64,000 nt of DNA from Dehalobacter sp. 12DCB1 (lineage in GTDB: Bacteria; Bacillota; Desulfitobacteriia; Desulfitobacteriales; Syntrophobotulaceae), in the NCBI RefSeq assembly GCF_004343605.1, contig NZ_POSF01000015.1, positions 43,535 to 107,534 on the forward strand, read 5' to 3'. Position numbers and translations under genes: made by a program. Shown here piece by piece: positions 33,313 through 43,399 of the stretch. The first letter of the stretch is position 1. Each line of letters opens with the position of its first letter. The notes under the pieces were generated by a model. It did no database searches and was not told where the DNA came from. It saw only the letters and a list, made by a program, of their open reading frames with translations.

Positions 33313-34362
33313 CTAGTCATAATATTTGCGCTTTAAGGCGAGTGCTGAATTCACCAGGCCAATCATGACCGGCACCTCCACCAATGGTCCAATAACGGCT
33401 GTAAAAGCTACGTCGGAGGCGATGCCGAACACCGCTACAGCTACCGCAATCGCCAGTTCAAAGTTATTGCTTGCTGCTGTAAAAGCCAGTGTTACCGTCT
33501 GGTCATATTGAAAGCCGCTTTTGTAAGACATAAAGAAGCTGACAAAAAACATAACCGCAAAATAGATCAATAAGGGAATGGCTATTCTTACGACTCCCAT
33601 TGGATTGGTGACAATCTCCTGCCCTTTGGTCATAAACATAATAATGATTGTATAGAGCAGGGCAATCAGAGCTAACGGTGAAATTTTAGGGATAAATACA
33701 TTCTCGTACCATTCTCTTGTCTTAACTCGAATCAGTGTAAAACGAGTAATAAAACCCGCTGCAAAAGGAATCCCCAAATAAATCAGAACACTTTTAGCAA
33801 CATCCCATATCGAAACATCTACGATTTGCCCGCCCCAGGAAAGGCCAAGCCATTTCGGAATTAAAGTAACAAAAAGATAGATATAGACCGAATACAAGAG
33901 TATTTGGAATATGGAGTTCAGGGCCACGAGTGCGGCACAATACTCGTTATCACCCTTCGCGAGCGTATTCCAGACAATGACCATGGCAATACATCGGGCT
34001 AAACCGATGATGATCAAACCAATAGCATAACCTGGCATATCTCTCAAAAACACGATAGCCAGCACAAACATCAAAACAGGTCCGATAATCCAGTTCTGAA
34101 GCAGTGAAAAGCTGAAGACCTTTTTATTTTGTACGACTTTGCCGATCTCTTCATATTTTACCTTGGCCAGCGGAGGGTACATCATTACGATCAGCCCGAT
34201 GGCAATCGGCCAGGAAATCGTACCCGTGCTGAACTCACCCAACGATACGGCAAGGTTGGGGAACAGATAACCTCCGAAGACACCAATAGCCATTGCAATA
34301 AAGATCCAAAGCGTCAAAAATCGGTCTAAAAATAATAATCTTAATTGATTTTCATTTTCCAT
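33313..34362 (-). CDS. acr3: ACR3-family arsenite efflux transporter
   Basis: The 349-residue membrane protein has about ten helices. The ACR3 landmarks are [22 protein letters not shown] at the start, the conserved Cys in [13 protein letters not shown] (needed for arsenite transport) and [22 protein letters not shown] near the end. It exports As(III), driven by membrane potential. GGAGG precedes ATG. It stands alone: no arsR, arsC or arsA is adjacent, so control is not evident. It interrupts the spoVK-ynbB order seen in relatives. Confidence 0.93.
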   Translation of the reverse strand: MENENQLRLLFLDRFLTLWIFIAMAIGVFGGYLFPNLAVSLGEFSTGTISWPIAIGLIVMMYPPLAKVKYEEIGKVVQNKKVFSFSLLQNWIIGPVLMFVLAIVFLRDMPGYAIGLIIIGLARCIAMVIVWNTLAKGDNEYCAALVALNSIFQILLYSVYIYLFVTLIPKWLGLSWGGQIVDVSIWDVAKSVLIYLGIPFAAGFITRFTLIRVKTREWYENVFIPKISPLALIALLYTIIIMFMTKGQEIVTNPMGVVRIAIPLLIYFAVMFFVSFFMSYKSGFQYDQTVTLAFTAASNNFELAIAVAVAVFGIASDVAFTAVIGPLVEVPVMIGLVNSALALKRKYYD

Positions 34363-34442
34363 TTTATTCCTCCGGATTTATGTGGTTATAGGCATATTGT
34401 ATCTTGTTCTCATTGATATGTAAAAGGGCAAATGTCCCCCGA

Positions 34443-35345
34443 TCAAGAAAGATCCACTTCTTTGATACACATTAAATCCTCCCTGGACAGATTCGCCTGC
34501 CTGTAGAGCCTGACGGCCTGCCTGCGAATCGCTTTTTCGACGAAATTGCGCACCATCCGGGCATTACCGGAATAAGGCTGCATGTCATTCATATCCTGCA
34601 GGTTTCTTCGGAACACAATTTTTGCCTGCGGAGAAAATGTATATTGCCTGTCTGTCAACATCTGCTCACCAATAGACATCAGTTCATCCAGAGAGTAGTC
34701 CGGAAAATCGATATGTAGTGGAAAGCGCGACCGCAAACCGGGGTTTGTCTTTATAAACGCATCCATTTCAACCTTATATCCGGCAAGGATAAGGATAAGA
34801 TTATCCTTATGGTCTTCCATCGCTTTGACTAAGGCATCAATTGCTTCCTTGCCAAAATCTTTTTCCCCACCCCTTGCCAGGGAATAGGCTTCATCAATAA
34901 ACAGGATTCCGCCGAGCGCCTTTTTAACCAATTCTCTGGTCTTATTGGCTGTATGTCCGACATACTCCCCGACAAGATCTGCTCTTTCACATTCGATAAT
35001 ATGTCCTTTCGGCAAGACGCCCATTTCCTTAAACAATCTTCCGATCAGCCTTGCCACTGTGGTTTTTCCTGTACCCGGATTCCCGCTGAAAACCGTATGT
35101 AAGACTAAAGGCTCGGTATTCAGTTTCTCTTTTTCCCTTCGTTTACAGATTTCTACAAAAGCATACAGCTCATGAATCAGTTTTTTTACTGACTCTAAGC
35201 CAATTAAACTATCGAGTTCCGTGATGATTTCTTCAGTCTTTTTGTTACTGCTGCCGGCATAGTCCGGCAACTCAGGCTCTGATGTCAGTGGCTGGGTTTG
35301 GAGCACCGGCGGAAGATTTGATCTGAAGGTTATCTTAATGGACAC
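34443..35345 (-). CDS. spoVK: SpoVK-like CbxX/CfxQ AAA+ ATPase
   Basis: The 300-residue AAA+ protein has an N-terminal LDSLIGLESVKKLIHELYAF, Walker A SGNPGTGKTTVARLIG, Walker B GGILFIDEAYSLARGG, sensor-1 LILAGYKVEMD, and a C-terminal lid with NARMVRNFVEKAIRRQA. Stage V sporulation protein K works in spore maturation in Bacillus. GTG 35345 is chosen because GGGGGTG lies 8 bases upstream; the longer frame would add a hydrophobic stretch the family lacks. Its place next to hfq and miaA matches Bacillus gene order. Confidence 0.9.
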   Translation of the reverse strand: MSIKITFRSNLPPVLQTQPLTSEPELPDYAGSSNKKTEEIITELDSLIGLESVKKLIHELYAFVEICKRREKEKLNTEPLVLHTVFSGNPGTGKTTVARLIGRLFKEMGVLPKGHIIECERADLVGEYVGHTANKTRELVKKALGGILFIDEAYSLARGGEKDFGKEAIDALVKAMEDHKDNLILILAGYKVEMDAFIKTNPGLRSRFPLHIDFPDYSLDELMSIGEQMLTDRQYTFSPQAKIVFRRNLQDMNDMQPYSGNARMVRNFVEKAIRRQAVRLYRQANLSREDLMCIKEVDLS

Positions 35346-35445
35346 AAAAGAAGCACCCCCTATAAGAACGTCATTATATATATATAACGCAGCGCAAAAA
35401 AGGTGAATCATTAATCTGGAAAAAATATAAATAATAAGAAAAATA

Positions 35446-35480
35446 AACATCGTGCTATGTAGGGTACATAACACGACGTT
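35446..35480 (-). terminator. Intrinsic terminator after hfq
   Basis: On the minus strand AACGTCGTGTTATGTA and TACATAGCACGATGTT form a 16-bp stem with one G-T pair, a 3-base loop and a following TATTTTTC. Confidence 0.75.
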
Positions 35481-35588
35481 CTTTTCATTCATTTCTGTTC
35501 ATTTTTTTCAGTTCTATGTCTCAGTGATATCTATCCGCTATATCTATCAGCTATATGTCCCAGTCCAATGATGGCCCCAGCAGGAAAT

Positions 35589-35834
35589 TTACTCAGTCAC
35601 TTCCCCGACTAAGGCATTTAAATTGACTTGTCTCATTGGCATTATGGTAGAAATGGCATGTTTATATACCATTTGTTGTTTGCCTTCGTAGTCCAGAACA
35701 ACCGTAAAATTATCAAAACCTTTGACTAATCCTTTAAGCTGGAATCCATTGACCAAATAGATCGTAACAGGTATGTTATCCTTGCGGATTTGGTTCAAGA
35801 AAACATCCTGCAAGTTTATCGGTGATTTATTCAT
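35589..35834 (-). CDS. hfq: RNA chaperone Hfq
   Basis: The 81-residue protein has the Sm1 fold signature ([41 protein letters not shown]) and the Sm2 motif [10 protein letters not shown]. It forms a hexamer that binds small RNAs and A-rich mRNA. The C-terminal tail is short, as in other Firmicutes. GGAGG precedes ATG. It follows miaA by 46 bases, the conserved bacterial pairing, and is followed by a terminator before spoVK. Confidence 0.97.
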   Translation of the reverse strand: MNKSPINLQDVFLNQIRKDNIPVTIYLVNGFQLKGLVKGFDNFTVVLDYEGKQQMVYKHAISTIMPMRQVNLNALVGEVTE

Positions 35835-35880
35835 TTATTTCTTACCTCCATCACCATTTTTCTTATTGTCTAATTTTACC

Positions 35881-36822
35881 TTAGTTTCCATCACTGTGCA
35901 AGTCAAGAGAATCGCAAATTTCGTCAAGAATTTGCTGAGCCGAACATTCTGTGACGTCATACCATTTGATTCGAGGATCCCTCCTAAACCAGGTTAATTG
36001 TCTTTTGGCAAAGTGTCTGGTATCTCTCTGAAGCAGACGCAGCATTTCTTTTTGGGTGACCAAACCTCTCAAAAAATAAACGACATGACGGTAGCCGATG
36101 GTTTGAAGAGATTTTAGCCTTGGTGAATAGCCCTCCTGGAGTAAACGTAAAGTTTCTCCGATTATACCACAATCTACCATTTTCTGGCAACGTTCATTAA
36201 TTCGTTCATAAATCACATCTCTTGGAGCCGTCAGCCCTAAATAAATGACTGATTCATCCAATTCAGCGTACATTTTTTCCATGTATGACCTTTGTTCAGA
36301 TAATGGTTTACCGGTTAATTCAAAGATCTCTAGGGCCCTGACGATTCTTGCCGTATCGTTCACATGAAGTTTTTCGGCAGAAGCCCGATCACATTTCGCG
36401 AGTCTTTGATGCAGCTCCTTATTGCCATGCTGATTGGTATAAGCCAGCCATTTTTGCTTGATTGGGTCCGATCCTTCTTCTGGAAATTCAAATTCATCTA
36501 AAATTGAACGAATGTAAAGTCCCGTTCCACCAACGACAATCGGGATTTTCCCTTTGGCTTGAATATTCTCAATCCACTTTCTGGCCTGAGACTGGAATCC
36601 TGCCACTGTAAACGGTTCAGCCGGATCAAGCAGATCGATCAGATGATGCGGCACACCCTTCTGTTCAACCTTCGATGGTTTTGCTGATCCGATATCAAGC
36701 TTCCGGTAAACCTGAACGGAATCTCCGGAAATGATTTCTCCGTTCAGCCTGAGTGCCAGTTCGACGCCAAGAGCACTCTTGCCAACTGCTGTCGGTCCGA
36801 TAATAACGATCAGGGGCTTCAT
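35881..36822 (-). CDS. miaA: tRNA dimethylallyltransferase MiaA
   Basis: Adds a dimethylallyl group to A37 of tRNAs reading UNN codons. The 313-residue protein has the P-loop IIGPTAVGKSALGVELA, DSVQVYRKLDIGSAKP, PHHLIDLLDP, VGGTGLYI and QTIGYRHVVYFLRG. Its ATG overlaps the stop of the upstream methyltransferase gene by 4 bases (translational coupling). MiaB, which completes ms2i6A37, is coded at 46241-47575 in the same orientation. Confidence 0.97.
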   Translation of the reverse strand: MKPLIVIIGPTAVGKSALGVELALRLNGEIISGDSVQVYRKLDIGSAKPSKVEQKGVPHHLIDLLDPAEPFTVAGFQSQARKWIENIQAKGKIPIVVGGTGLYIRSILDEFEFPEEGSDPIKQKWLAYTNQHGNKELHQRLAKCDRASAEKLHVNDTARIVRALEIFELTGKPLSEQRSYMEKMYAELDESVIYLGLTAPRDVIYERINERCQKMVDCGIIGETLRLLQEGYSPRLKSLQTIGYRHVVYFLRGLVTQKEMLRLLQRDTRHFAKRQLTWFRRDPRIKWYDVTECSAQQILDEICDSLDLHSDGN

Positions 36823-37649
36823 TGGAAACCCTCCCCCACCCTGGCTAAATCAATGATACCAAAATCCACAGGGCTGTATTTATTCTTCTCTTCAACATAA
36901 AAACCTAGCCGGGCAAATTCACTGCTGCCTTTTCGCTCTTTCAACACAACCCTTTTTCTGGCCACGCGGCATGCTTCCCAGATTGTGCCTTTGTCCAAAG
37001 GATTCGGGTCGGACCATTTCTTCAACGGCCGGATCGAGGAAGATTCTTTAACCGTAACACGGAACATTGGATCAAAATAGACGACATCCACAGATGCATC
37101 CGGCAGCCCTTCCAATATCCTGGTATGATCTGCCCAGACCGTTTCAATTCGGGAAGCGGCCCGGCTCAATTCTGTCCAGGCCTGAGTTTTTTCCTGAGAC
37201 ATTTTCTTGGCAGGTTTAAAGTGGTTGACCTGATCTAGACCATCCTGAACCAAAAAATGGATCAGCGGTGAGCTTTCCACAGCAATCACGCTGCCTTTGC
37301 CGCCTGCCGCATACGCAGCAATTAGTGTATCCGATGCAAGGCCCATGGTCGCATCAAGAAAAATATCCCCGGCCTCAAGATTTACGGCCTGAAGAAAACG
37401 ATCCGGCACGCCGCGTAAGATATTGATCATCCTTAACAACGCCATACTTGGATGGAAAAAGAGCCTTTCTCCATCATCTTCAAGACAGAGCTTCTGTTTA
37501 ACGTAACGAAGCATCGGAAGATCATCAGCTTCTGATAAGGTATCTATCGAAACAATTTTTATTCCGGATTGCATACTGAGTTTTTCAAGCCGCAGTTTAA
37601 GTTTTTCATCTGACCGTTTATAGGCGATCACATTATCCGTTTGATCCAT
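36819..37649 (-). CDS. Class I SAM-dependent methyltransferase, RsmJ-like
   Basis: The 276-residue protein has a Rossmann SAM-binding core: FLDATMGLASDTLIAAYA (motif I), VIAVESSPLIHFL, and VDVVYFDPMF, which recalls the YLDPMF motif of RsmJ, the 16S rRNA guanine-N2 methyltransferase. An rRNA target is plausible but not proven. A weak GGATAATAGA precedes ATG. It sits between mutL and miaA and is translationally coupled to miaA. Confidence 0.75.
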   Translation of the reverse strand: MDQTDNVIAYKRSDEKLKLRLEKLSMQSGIKIVSIDTLSEADDLPMLRYVKQKLCLEDDGERLFFHPSMALLRMINILRGVPDRFLQAVNLEAGDIFLDATMGLASDTLIAAYAAGGKGSVIAVESSPLIHFLVQDGLDQVNHFKPAKKMSQEKTQAWTELSRAASRIETVWADHTRILEGLPDASVDVVYFDPMFRVTVKESSSIRPLKKWSDPNPLDKGTIWEACRVARKRVVLKERKGSSEFARLGFYVEEKNKYSPVDFGIIDLARVGEGFQ

Positions 37650-37742
37650 TCTATTATCCTATCAATCTATTTTCCTGTCTGCCTCATTGATCTTATTTAT
37701 TTGATCACTTTAATTGATCATTATTTGGAAATTAAATTCTTT

Positions 37743-39788
37743 TTATTCCCTCTCAAACTTATGATTGAGTTCTTTCTCAGATATCTGAATGATCGTAGGG
37801 CGGCCGTGGGGACAGGAGTAAGGATTATCTGCTCTGCCCAATTTCTGTATGATTTCATCCATTTCCTGAACCATTAGGCGCTCTTTGCCTTTGACAGCCG
37901 ACCTGCAGGCCAGCATCATGATCCACTCTTCCAGAAGTTTCTCCAAGGATGGAGAAAAAGATGTGTTCAGGATTTCATCAATAAAGGCCTTGAACATCTT
38001 CCCCGGTGATTCCAGGTTTTCCAACAGCGGGACCCCTCGCAGAAAGTACGTCCTGTCTCCGAAGTGTTCAAAAATGAAGCCCATTCCGTGCAGTTCGTCA
38101 AAATGCGCAAGCAGGATCTGCTCCTCCTGAACTGTAAGCTCTACCGTTTCCGGAATCAAAAGGAGCTGGCTTGCCGCTTCGCTTCGTTTGGCAAGCCGGA
38201 GCAGGCTTTCGTATCTGATACGTTCATGGGCTGCGTGCTGGTCTATAATATACAGATTCTTGTCGTCTGCAGCAAGAATATACAGATGAAAGACTTGACC
38301 GACAGCCTTCAGTTCCAGGAATTTCGGGACGGTTTCCTTATCCTGATGCGAAGTGTGAGATACTTCAGTCATTTCGTCCGGGAAGATCTTTGAAATACTG
38401 TCGGTGATGCGCTCAAGATCGCGGTTCGTAGCAATCCCCGGATTACGATCAGAAATTGTATCAGAAATACGCTCTGGAACCTGATTAGGTGCACTTTCTA
38501 GTATACCCCCGGATAATCTGTCAGAAATGTAGTCTGTCTGGTCTGACTGTGGTTCAGACAGTTGTTCTTTAAGGTATGGGTAATGATGTTCTTTTATCTT
38601 CTCTACATCTCTGAAAGACTGAGCTTTTGGGATGACTGGTATATCAGGATCGCACACCGGAGAGCTTTGATCTGACCTATTCGGTTCCAGCGGTCGGTAT
38701 AATATCTTGAGTTGTTCCCAGTGAGATGGACTGGATTCAGCCGGAGTGGATTCCGATGTCCTTGTTTTTCCCGTAAAGGAATATTTCCGCATTGGAAAAC
38801 TGTCCAGAAGGTTTTTCCGGATAACCTCCGCAATCTTTCTGCTTAAGTTTTTTTCTTCTTTAAATTTGATTTCCAGTTTGGCGGGATGGACATTCACGTC
38901 ATAATCCGAAGGAGGCAGGTTCAGCGAAATAACGCATACCGGATAGGTATTGGCGGGAATCAGCGTATGATAACCGTCTTTAATGGCCTGATTCATTAAC
39001 TGGGAACGGATCACCCTGCCGTTAACAAAAAAGGTAAGACCGCTGCGTGACGACCTGACATGCTCCGGCATGCTGACATAACCGAAAATCTCAAGGCTTT
39101 CATCCTGGTAGGATATCGGCAGCATTTTACGGGCAGCATCATTGCCACTGACGGCTGCTATGGCCTCGAGAAGACTGCCGTTTCCAGGCGTATGCAGTAA
39201 GATACTATTCGGGTGACGCAGGGAAAAAGCAACATCAGGTCTAGCTAAGGAAAGCCTGCCAACCATGTCGGAAATCCAGCCAAACTCCGTAACGGCTGAA
39301 CGCAGGAACTTGTGTCTGGCCGGTGTATTATAAAACAAGTCTTTGACAGTTACGACTGTACCCGACGGGCATCCGATTTCCGTCATGGAAAGAAACGTGC
39401 CGCCCTCAACTTTTAATTCCTGTCCTGCAACATCATCCGGTGTCCGCGTCATAATACTCAATTTGGATACCGAAGCGATGCTCGGCAGTGCTTCTCCGCG
39501 AAAGCCTAATGTTCTGAGGTCATCGAGGTCTGTAATTGCCGATATTTTACTGGTAGCATGCGGAAGAACTGCTAGACGCAAATCTTCAGCTAGAATTCCA
39601 GCGCCGTCGTCTTTCACTCTGATTAGCGCCGTACCTCCGCCCTCTACACTGATATCTATTTTTCGGGCACCGGCATCCAGGGCATTTTCGACCAGTTCTT
39701 TGACTACGGAAAGAGGCCTTTCCACAACCTCGCCGGCTGCAATCTGGTTAATGCAATGCTCATCAAGGAGCTTAATTCTAGCCGCCAA
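37743..39788 (-). CDS. mutL: DNA mismatch repair protein MutL
   Basis: The 681-residue protein has the N-terminal GHKL ATPase (NQIAAGEVVERPLSVVKELVENALDAG, DDGAGI, TLGFRGEALPSI). A low-complexity linker follows at about residues 350-470 with repeated ERISDTISDR-like units. The C-terminal endonuclease has DQHAAHERIRYE, ACRSAVKG and CPHGRPTI, so it should nick DNA itself, as in bacteria lacking MutH. The start is TTG with GGGAAGTG upstream, inside the end of the HDAC-like gene (11-base overlap). mutS is 4 kb upstream on the same strand rather than adjacent. Confidence 0.96.
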   Translation of the reverse strand: MAARIKLLDEHCINQIAAGEVVERPLSVVKELVENALDAGARKIDISVEGGGTALIRVKDDGAGILAEDLRLAVLPHATSKISAITDLDDLRTLGFRGEALPSIASVSKLSIMTRTPDDVAGQELKVEGGTFLSMTEIGCPSGTVVTVKDLFYNTPARHKFLRSAVTEFGWISDMVGRLSLARPDVAFSLRHPNSILLHTPGNGSLLEAIAAVSGNDAARKMLPISYQDESLEIFGYVSMPEHVRSSRSGLTFFVNGRVIRSQLMNQAIKDGYHTLIPANTYPVCVISLNLPPSDYDVNVHPAKLEIKFKEEKNLSRKIAEVIRKNLLDSFPMRKYSFTGKTRTSESTPAESSPSHWEQLKILYRPLEPNRSDQSSPVCDPDIPVIPKAQSFRDVEKIKEHHYPYLKEQLSEPQSDQTDYISDRLSGGILESAPNQVPERISDTISDRNPGIATNRDLERITDSISKIFPDEMTEVSHTSHQDKETVPKFLELKAVGQVFHLYILAADDKNLYIIDQHAAHERIRYESLLRLAKRSEAASQLLLIPETVELTVQEEQILLAHFDELHGMGFIFEHFGDRTYFLRGVPLLENLESPGKMFKAFIDEILNTSFSPSLEKLLEEWIMMLACRSAVKGKERLMVQEMDEIIQKLGRADNPYSCPHGRPTIIQISEKELNHKFERE

Positions 39789-41109
39789 ATGGATTCACTT
39801 CCCTGCCGTCTGTCCATAAATGGACTTGATTTCTTAGTTGATTTTGCAGTAAAACAGTTTTTTCTGATTTCTGAAAAGTTTCTGCCAGGTCGTATCCAGC
39901 TTGTTCGCAATCGGGACATGCTTCAAACGGAATTCTGACAAGTACCGCTTTCTGAAAAACCGACGGTTTTTGGGATATCATCAGCACCGTCCCCCCGCAA
40001 TGACTGCATTTGCGGATGTATTCCCTGCGGTTCTCTTTAAATCCGTCCGTATCATAATAAATACTTTTCTCGGAATATACCCAGTCACCTGCCGGCAAAA
40101 ACGGTTCTTTACGGAAAGCCCAGGAAGGCCGGACAGCCTCATTCGTTCTTTTCAGATCGGTCAGAAAAGAGCGGATCGTATCACCGCCAATTTCAGTATT
40201 CTGAGGCTTCTGCGACTCCACCACCCCGGAATAATCTTCTCCGGCCAGCGCCAGGAAAATAGCCATGTTGATATAAGGCAGTGCGCCTTCAATCGCGTAT
40301 CCGCCTTCCAGTACTGCAAGATCAGGCTTGATCATTTCAGTGATTTTGCCATAACCTCTGGCCGTCACATTCATCGAAGCCAACGGATCCGTGAAATGGT
40401 TGTCCTGTCCGGCGGAATTGATGATCAGATCCGGTTTAAAGACTTCCACTGCAGGCATAATCCAGTTTTCCAGCGCATAGAGAAAACCTTCATCGCCGAC
40501 TCCCGGCAGAAGCGGGATATTCAGCACGGATCCCCAGGCATTCGGCCCGCCTTTTTCTTCCGTAAATCCGGTTCCGGGAAATATGGTTCTGCCGTCCTGA
40601 TGGATCGATATATATAAAACATTCGGATCATGATAAAAAATATCCTGCGTCCCGTCACCGTGATGAACATCCGTGTCAATGACGGCAATTTTTTTGATGC
40701 CGTATTTGGCTCGGAGGACATTAATTAGAATAGCCTCATTATTTAGGGTGCAAAATCCTCTGTTTCCCCAAACTGTCGCTCCAGAATGATGGCCTGGCGG
40801 GCGTACCAGCGCAAAGCCGTTCGTGATTTCTTTTTTCATCAGCGCGTTGCCCAGAACCAGCGAACTGCCAACAGCTATCAGATGGGCATCGAGATTATGC
40901 TGTTGGAAATCCGGAAAAATCGCCTGGGTTCGTAAAACATCAAAGAGATCCGCCACCCCGGGAGAGTATTGTCTGACCTGGGGAAGATCCATGATCCCTT
41001 CTTCAAAGATCTGTTCCTGGGTGTAAAGCAAGCGTTCTTCCCGTTCAGGATGGAATTCCCCAAGAGACCAGTCAAAAGCCGGAAAAAAGATAATTCCTGT
41101 CTTGTTCAT
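39778..41109 (-). CDS. HDAC-like deacetylase with C-terminal zinc ribbon
   Basis: The 443-residue protein has a full histone-deacetylase/AcuC-type domain (about residues 1-330): FALVRPPGHHSG, the zinc ligands in VIDTDVHHGDGTQDIF and NSAGQDNHFTDPL, and LEGGYAIEGAL. A ribbon follows at about residues 370-415 with CSHCGG and CPDCEQAG, which most AcuC proteins lack. Bacterial members deacetylate proteins, polyamines or small molecules; the substrate here is not known. Its ATG overlaps the upstream hydantoinase-family gene by 4 bases and its end overlaps mutL by 11, so the three genes form a coupled unit. Confidence 0.87.
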   Translation of the reverse strand: MNKTGIIFFPAFDWSLGEFHPEREERLLYTQEQIFEEGIMDLPQVRQYSPGVADLFDVLRTQAIFPDFQQHNLDAHLIAVGSSLVLGNALMKKEITNGFALVRPPGHHSGATVWGNRGFCTLNNEAILINVLRAKYGIKKIAVIDTDVHHGDGTQDIFYHDPNVLYISIHQDGRTIFPGTGFTEEKGGPNAWGSVLNIPLLPGVGDEGFLYALENWIMPAVEVFKPDLIINSAGQDNHFTDPLASMNVTARGYGKITEMIKPDLAVLEGGYAIEGALPYINMAIFLALAGEDYSGVVESQKPQNTEIGGDTIRSFLTDLKRTNEAVRPSWAFRKEPFLPAGDWVYSEKSIYYDTDGFKENRREYIRKCSHCGGTVLMISQKPSVFQKAVLVRIPFEACPDCEQAGYDLAETFQKSEKTVLLQNQLRNQVHLWTDGREVNPFGG

Positions 41110-42776
41110 GACTGTATCCTCCCAATGACTCCCGGCGGAACATGCATCGCACCTTTGACAATCTGACCAACCGTATGATAATTCTCAACCAGCGGGAAAT
41201 AATCAAAGATCTCTTTCTCCAAGTCGTCTGTTTCTATTCCAAGACCGGCTGCCTGTTTTTGCGCTAATTCTTTTAAAAAATTTTCTACTTCCCGATGGGG
41301 TTTTTTTGGTCCGGTCCAAATACCTTGCTCCCCGGTTTCCTCTATCCTGTAAATGGAGAACTTCGTATCCAGGTGGAGCGTCCAGGAAAAGGTTGGTTTA
41401 GCCATCGCTGCTCCGATCGCATTGGAGACTTCCGAGAATTTAGTCAAAACCGTTCTCATCTTCATCCTGTTCTCGAGTGCTGCCTCAAGCCCCGGTGCTC
41501 CTCCTCCGCTGAGTTGGATATAGAATTTAAAATCATCATGATGATGGAGGACTTCCCAGACCTTATAGGCCGGCTCGGTTTTCCATTCTTCTAGCAGCTG
41601 CTGAATGGCCCGGGCAATTTTTTCAACCATTTTCTCAACGATGATTTCTGCTGTCCGGCGCAGATCAGATGCTGTTCTTTGGTTCTCGGGCAGGAGCATG
41701 CCAAGTGCTTCTTCAGCCCGCTGCAGATCACCGTAATCCGTCAGATTCAGGTAGCGCAGCGCATCCGTAGGTGTCGGGCTGATTCCTCCTATGCAGTAGG
41801 CAGGACCTAAGCGGTAGTCGGCCAGCATAATCTCTCCCTGATCCAGACAGACAGCTGAATCCCCTCCAATAGAGGCTGAACGTACAGCCAGGGAACGGAC
41901 ATTTGTCAGGAAGGGTCCGATCTGCGCACCGTGGGTGCTGATTAACGGAGATCCGGATAGTACGAGCCCTATATCGGTCGTGGTTCCGCCGATATCAACA
42001 ACGACATAGGATTCCTCCGGATTGCTCTGGGCGAGCGTTCCAAGTACACTTGCCGCTGGTCCGGAGTAAATCGACTCAACCGGTCTGATCTTTGCCAGCG
42101 GCAAGACCCCACCATCCGCCTTTAGTACCCGAATCGGCGCCCGGCATCCCCTTGCCTCAACCGCCATTTTCAACTGATAAGCAAAGTTCTGAAACAATTC
42201 TGTTGCGGCCAGGTTGAGATAGGTCGTCAGCGTTCTACGGTAGAAATTGGATTTTCCGGACTGGTTTCCCAGAGCTGTCGTAATTCCGGGTACCTCTCTA
42301 TGCAAATAGGCTGCCAGCTGCTCCTCAAAGACATTGTTGCGATGGGAGAATTTGCTGACAATGGCCGTAAGCGGCTTAACGGATTGTTGATTCAATTTTT
42401 CAGCAAGCGTCTGCCACTCTGATTGATCCGCTGGCACAACGACCCTTCCCCGATAATCCAAAACACCGGTTAAGACACTGTAGTCCACCGGCCAAGGCAA
42501 TGAGGAGAGCTTCATCCCGGTCCCCGGGAAAAGGATCAGTTCAACCTCAGGAAGGTGTTTTTGCATAATCGCATTTGTTACAAGCGTCGTACTGACGGTA
42601 ATGGTTTCGATGTTCTTAGCCTTGGAAATTTGGAGATAATCCAGGGCGCTGATAAGTGTATTCAGAATGTCATCCTGATTGGTCGGAATTTTACCCTTAC
42701 GCTCGATCACGCCATTCGTGATCATGACAGCATCGGTAAACGTTCCGCCCACATCGATGCCAATAAGGCTGGCCAT
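41106..42776 (-). CDS. Hydantoinase/oxoprolinase family protein (HyuA-like)
   Basis: The 556-residue protein has the actin-like ATPase fold of the HyuA family: LIGIDVGGTFTDAVMI at the N-terminus, IETITVSTTLVTNAIMQKHLPEVELI, VVVDIGGTTTDIGLV, and SASIGGDSAVCLDQGE. It is shorter than full hydantoinase A/acetone carboxylase beta chains, and no HyuB partner is adjacent, so the substrate is unknown. ATG 42776 is chosen because GGAGGAG lies 7 bases before it. It starts the coupled unit with the HDAC-like gene and mutL. Confidence 0.82.
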   Translation of the reverse strand: MASLIGIDVGGTFTDAVMITNGVIERKGKIPTNQDDILNTLISALDYLQISKAKNIETITVSTTLVTNAIMQKHLPEVELILFPGTGMKLSSLPWPVDYSVLTGVLDYRGRVVVPADQSEWQTLAEKLNQQSVKPLTAIVSKFSHRNNVFEEQLAAYLHREVPGITTALGNQSGKSNFYRRTLTTYLNLAATELFQNFAYQLKMAVEARGCRAPIRVLKADGGVLPLAKIRPVESIYSGPAASVLGTLAQSNPEESYVVVDIGGTTTDIGLVLSGSPLISTHGAQIGPFLTNVRSLAVRSASIGGDSAVCLDQGEIMLADYRLGPAYCIGGISPTPTDALRYLNLTDYGDLQRAEEALGMLLPENQRTASDLRRTAEIIVEKMVEKIARAIQQLLEEWKTEPAYKVWEVLHHHDDFKFYIQLSGGGAPGLEAALENRMKMRTVLTKFSEVSNAIGAAMAKPTFSWTLHLDTKFSIYRIEETGEQGIWTGPKKPHREVENFLKELAQKQAAGLGIETDDLEKEIFDYFPLVENYHTVGQIVKGAMHVPPGVIGRIQS

Positions 42777-43024
42777 GTTATCTCCTCCTTTTTTTAAATG
42801 TAGTTTGTTCATATCAAATTAAATCATTGTTTGGGTCATGTTTGTGTAAGCAGTTTTGTTATTGCTCAAATCATTTTTGTATGGGGTTGGTCTGCGCAAT
42901 CAGTAACGTTTTCGGCTATTGCGCCCTCCGTGGCGCAAAAAGCCGCGCTCCGCATCGTGCTCCGCTAACACTATTACTGATTACGCAGACAATATTATTA
43001 TCAAGTTACGTATCATTTTAAGCT
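42777..43024. other. Upstream region of the hyuA-like gene with a repeat copy
   Basis: Holds the ribosome binding site of the hyuA-like gene and one dispersed hairpin element (42890-42990). No other coding signal. Confidence 0.5.
42890..42990 (+). repeat. Dispersed hairpin element, copy 3
   Basis: GTCTGCG-C-AATCAGTAA pairs with TTACTGATT-A-CGCAGAC at the other end. The core has TTTTCGGCTATTGCGCCCTCC, GTGGCGCAAAAAGCCGCGCTC and CGCATCGTGCTCCGCT, nearly identical to copy 4 (43486-43594), while the outer stem sequence is entirely different. Confidence 0.85.
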
Positions 43025-43388
43025 TTATATGCCAGGATCAAGTCCTGCTTGTAAGCACATATACCATATTTTCTGTCTTCCTTCTTCTCCAACCCAACGC
43101 CTCACTTCATGTGGAATATGAGAAAGCAACTGAGCTGCGGTAAGTAATAAATCTTCTTTAGAGTACAGGCTTCCATCTAAATAGATTGGATATCGAGAGT
43201 CTTCAGCATGAATTAAAAACTCCCATAATGTTGTTGCAGGGCCATTATGCCCAATAGTTATCTCTCCTCTACCTTGCAAAAATCTAAATTTTGGTGATTC
43301 GTAACCAGGAATCACTCCTAAGGTTGGAGCAAAATTAGCAAGAACCTTGGTTAACTTTGATACCAGTTCAGGTAATCCAATAAAGGTT
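43025..43388 (-). pseudogene. Hypothetical protein, probably a truncated gene
   Basis: A 96-residue frame (GTG 43315) reads YESPKFRFLQGRGEITIGHN ... IYLDGSLYSKEDLLLTAAQLL. The frame stays open upstream to 43388 (ELVSKLTKVLANFAPTLG) without a start codon or ribosome binding site, so the N-terminus appears lost. I do not recognise the domain. In a different frame just upstream (about 43400-43465) lies a TIR-like stretch. The segment sits between two inverted repeat copies in a locus (mutS to hyuA-like) that is otherwise compact. Confidence 0.5.
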
Positions 43389-43399
43389 TATAGGAGCAT

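Noticed and set aside
37743..39788. Repeated ISDR/ISDT-like units in the MutL linker
   Set aside because: MutL linkers are poorly conserved and often low-complexity; not taken as a separate domain.
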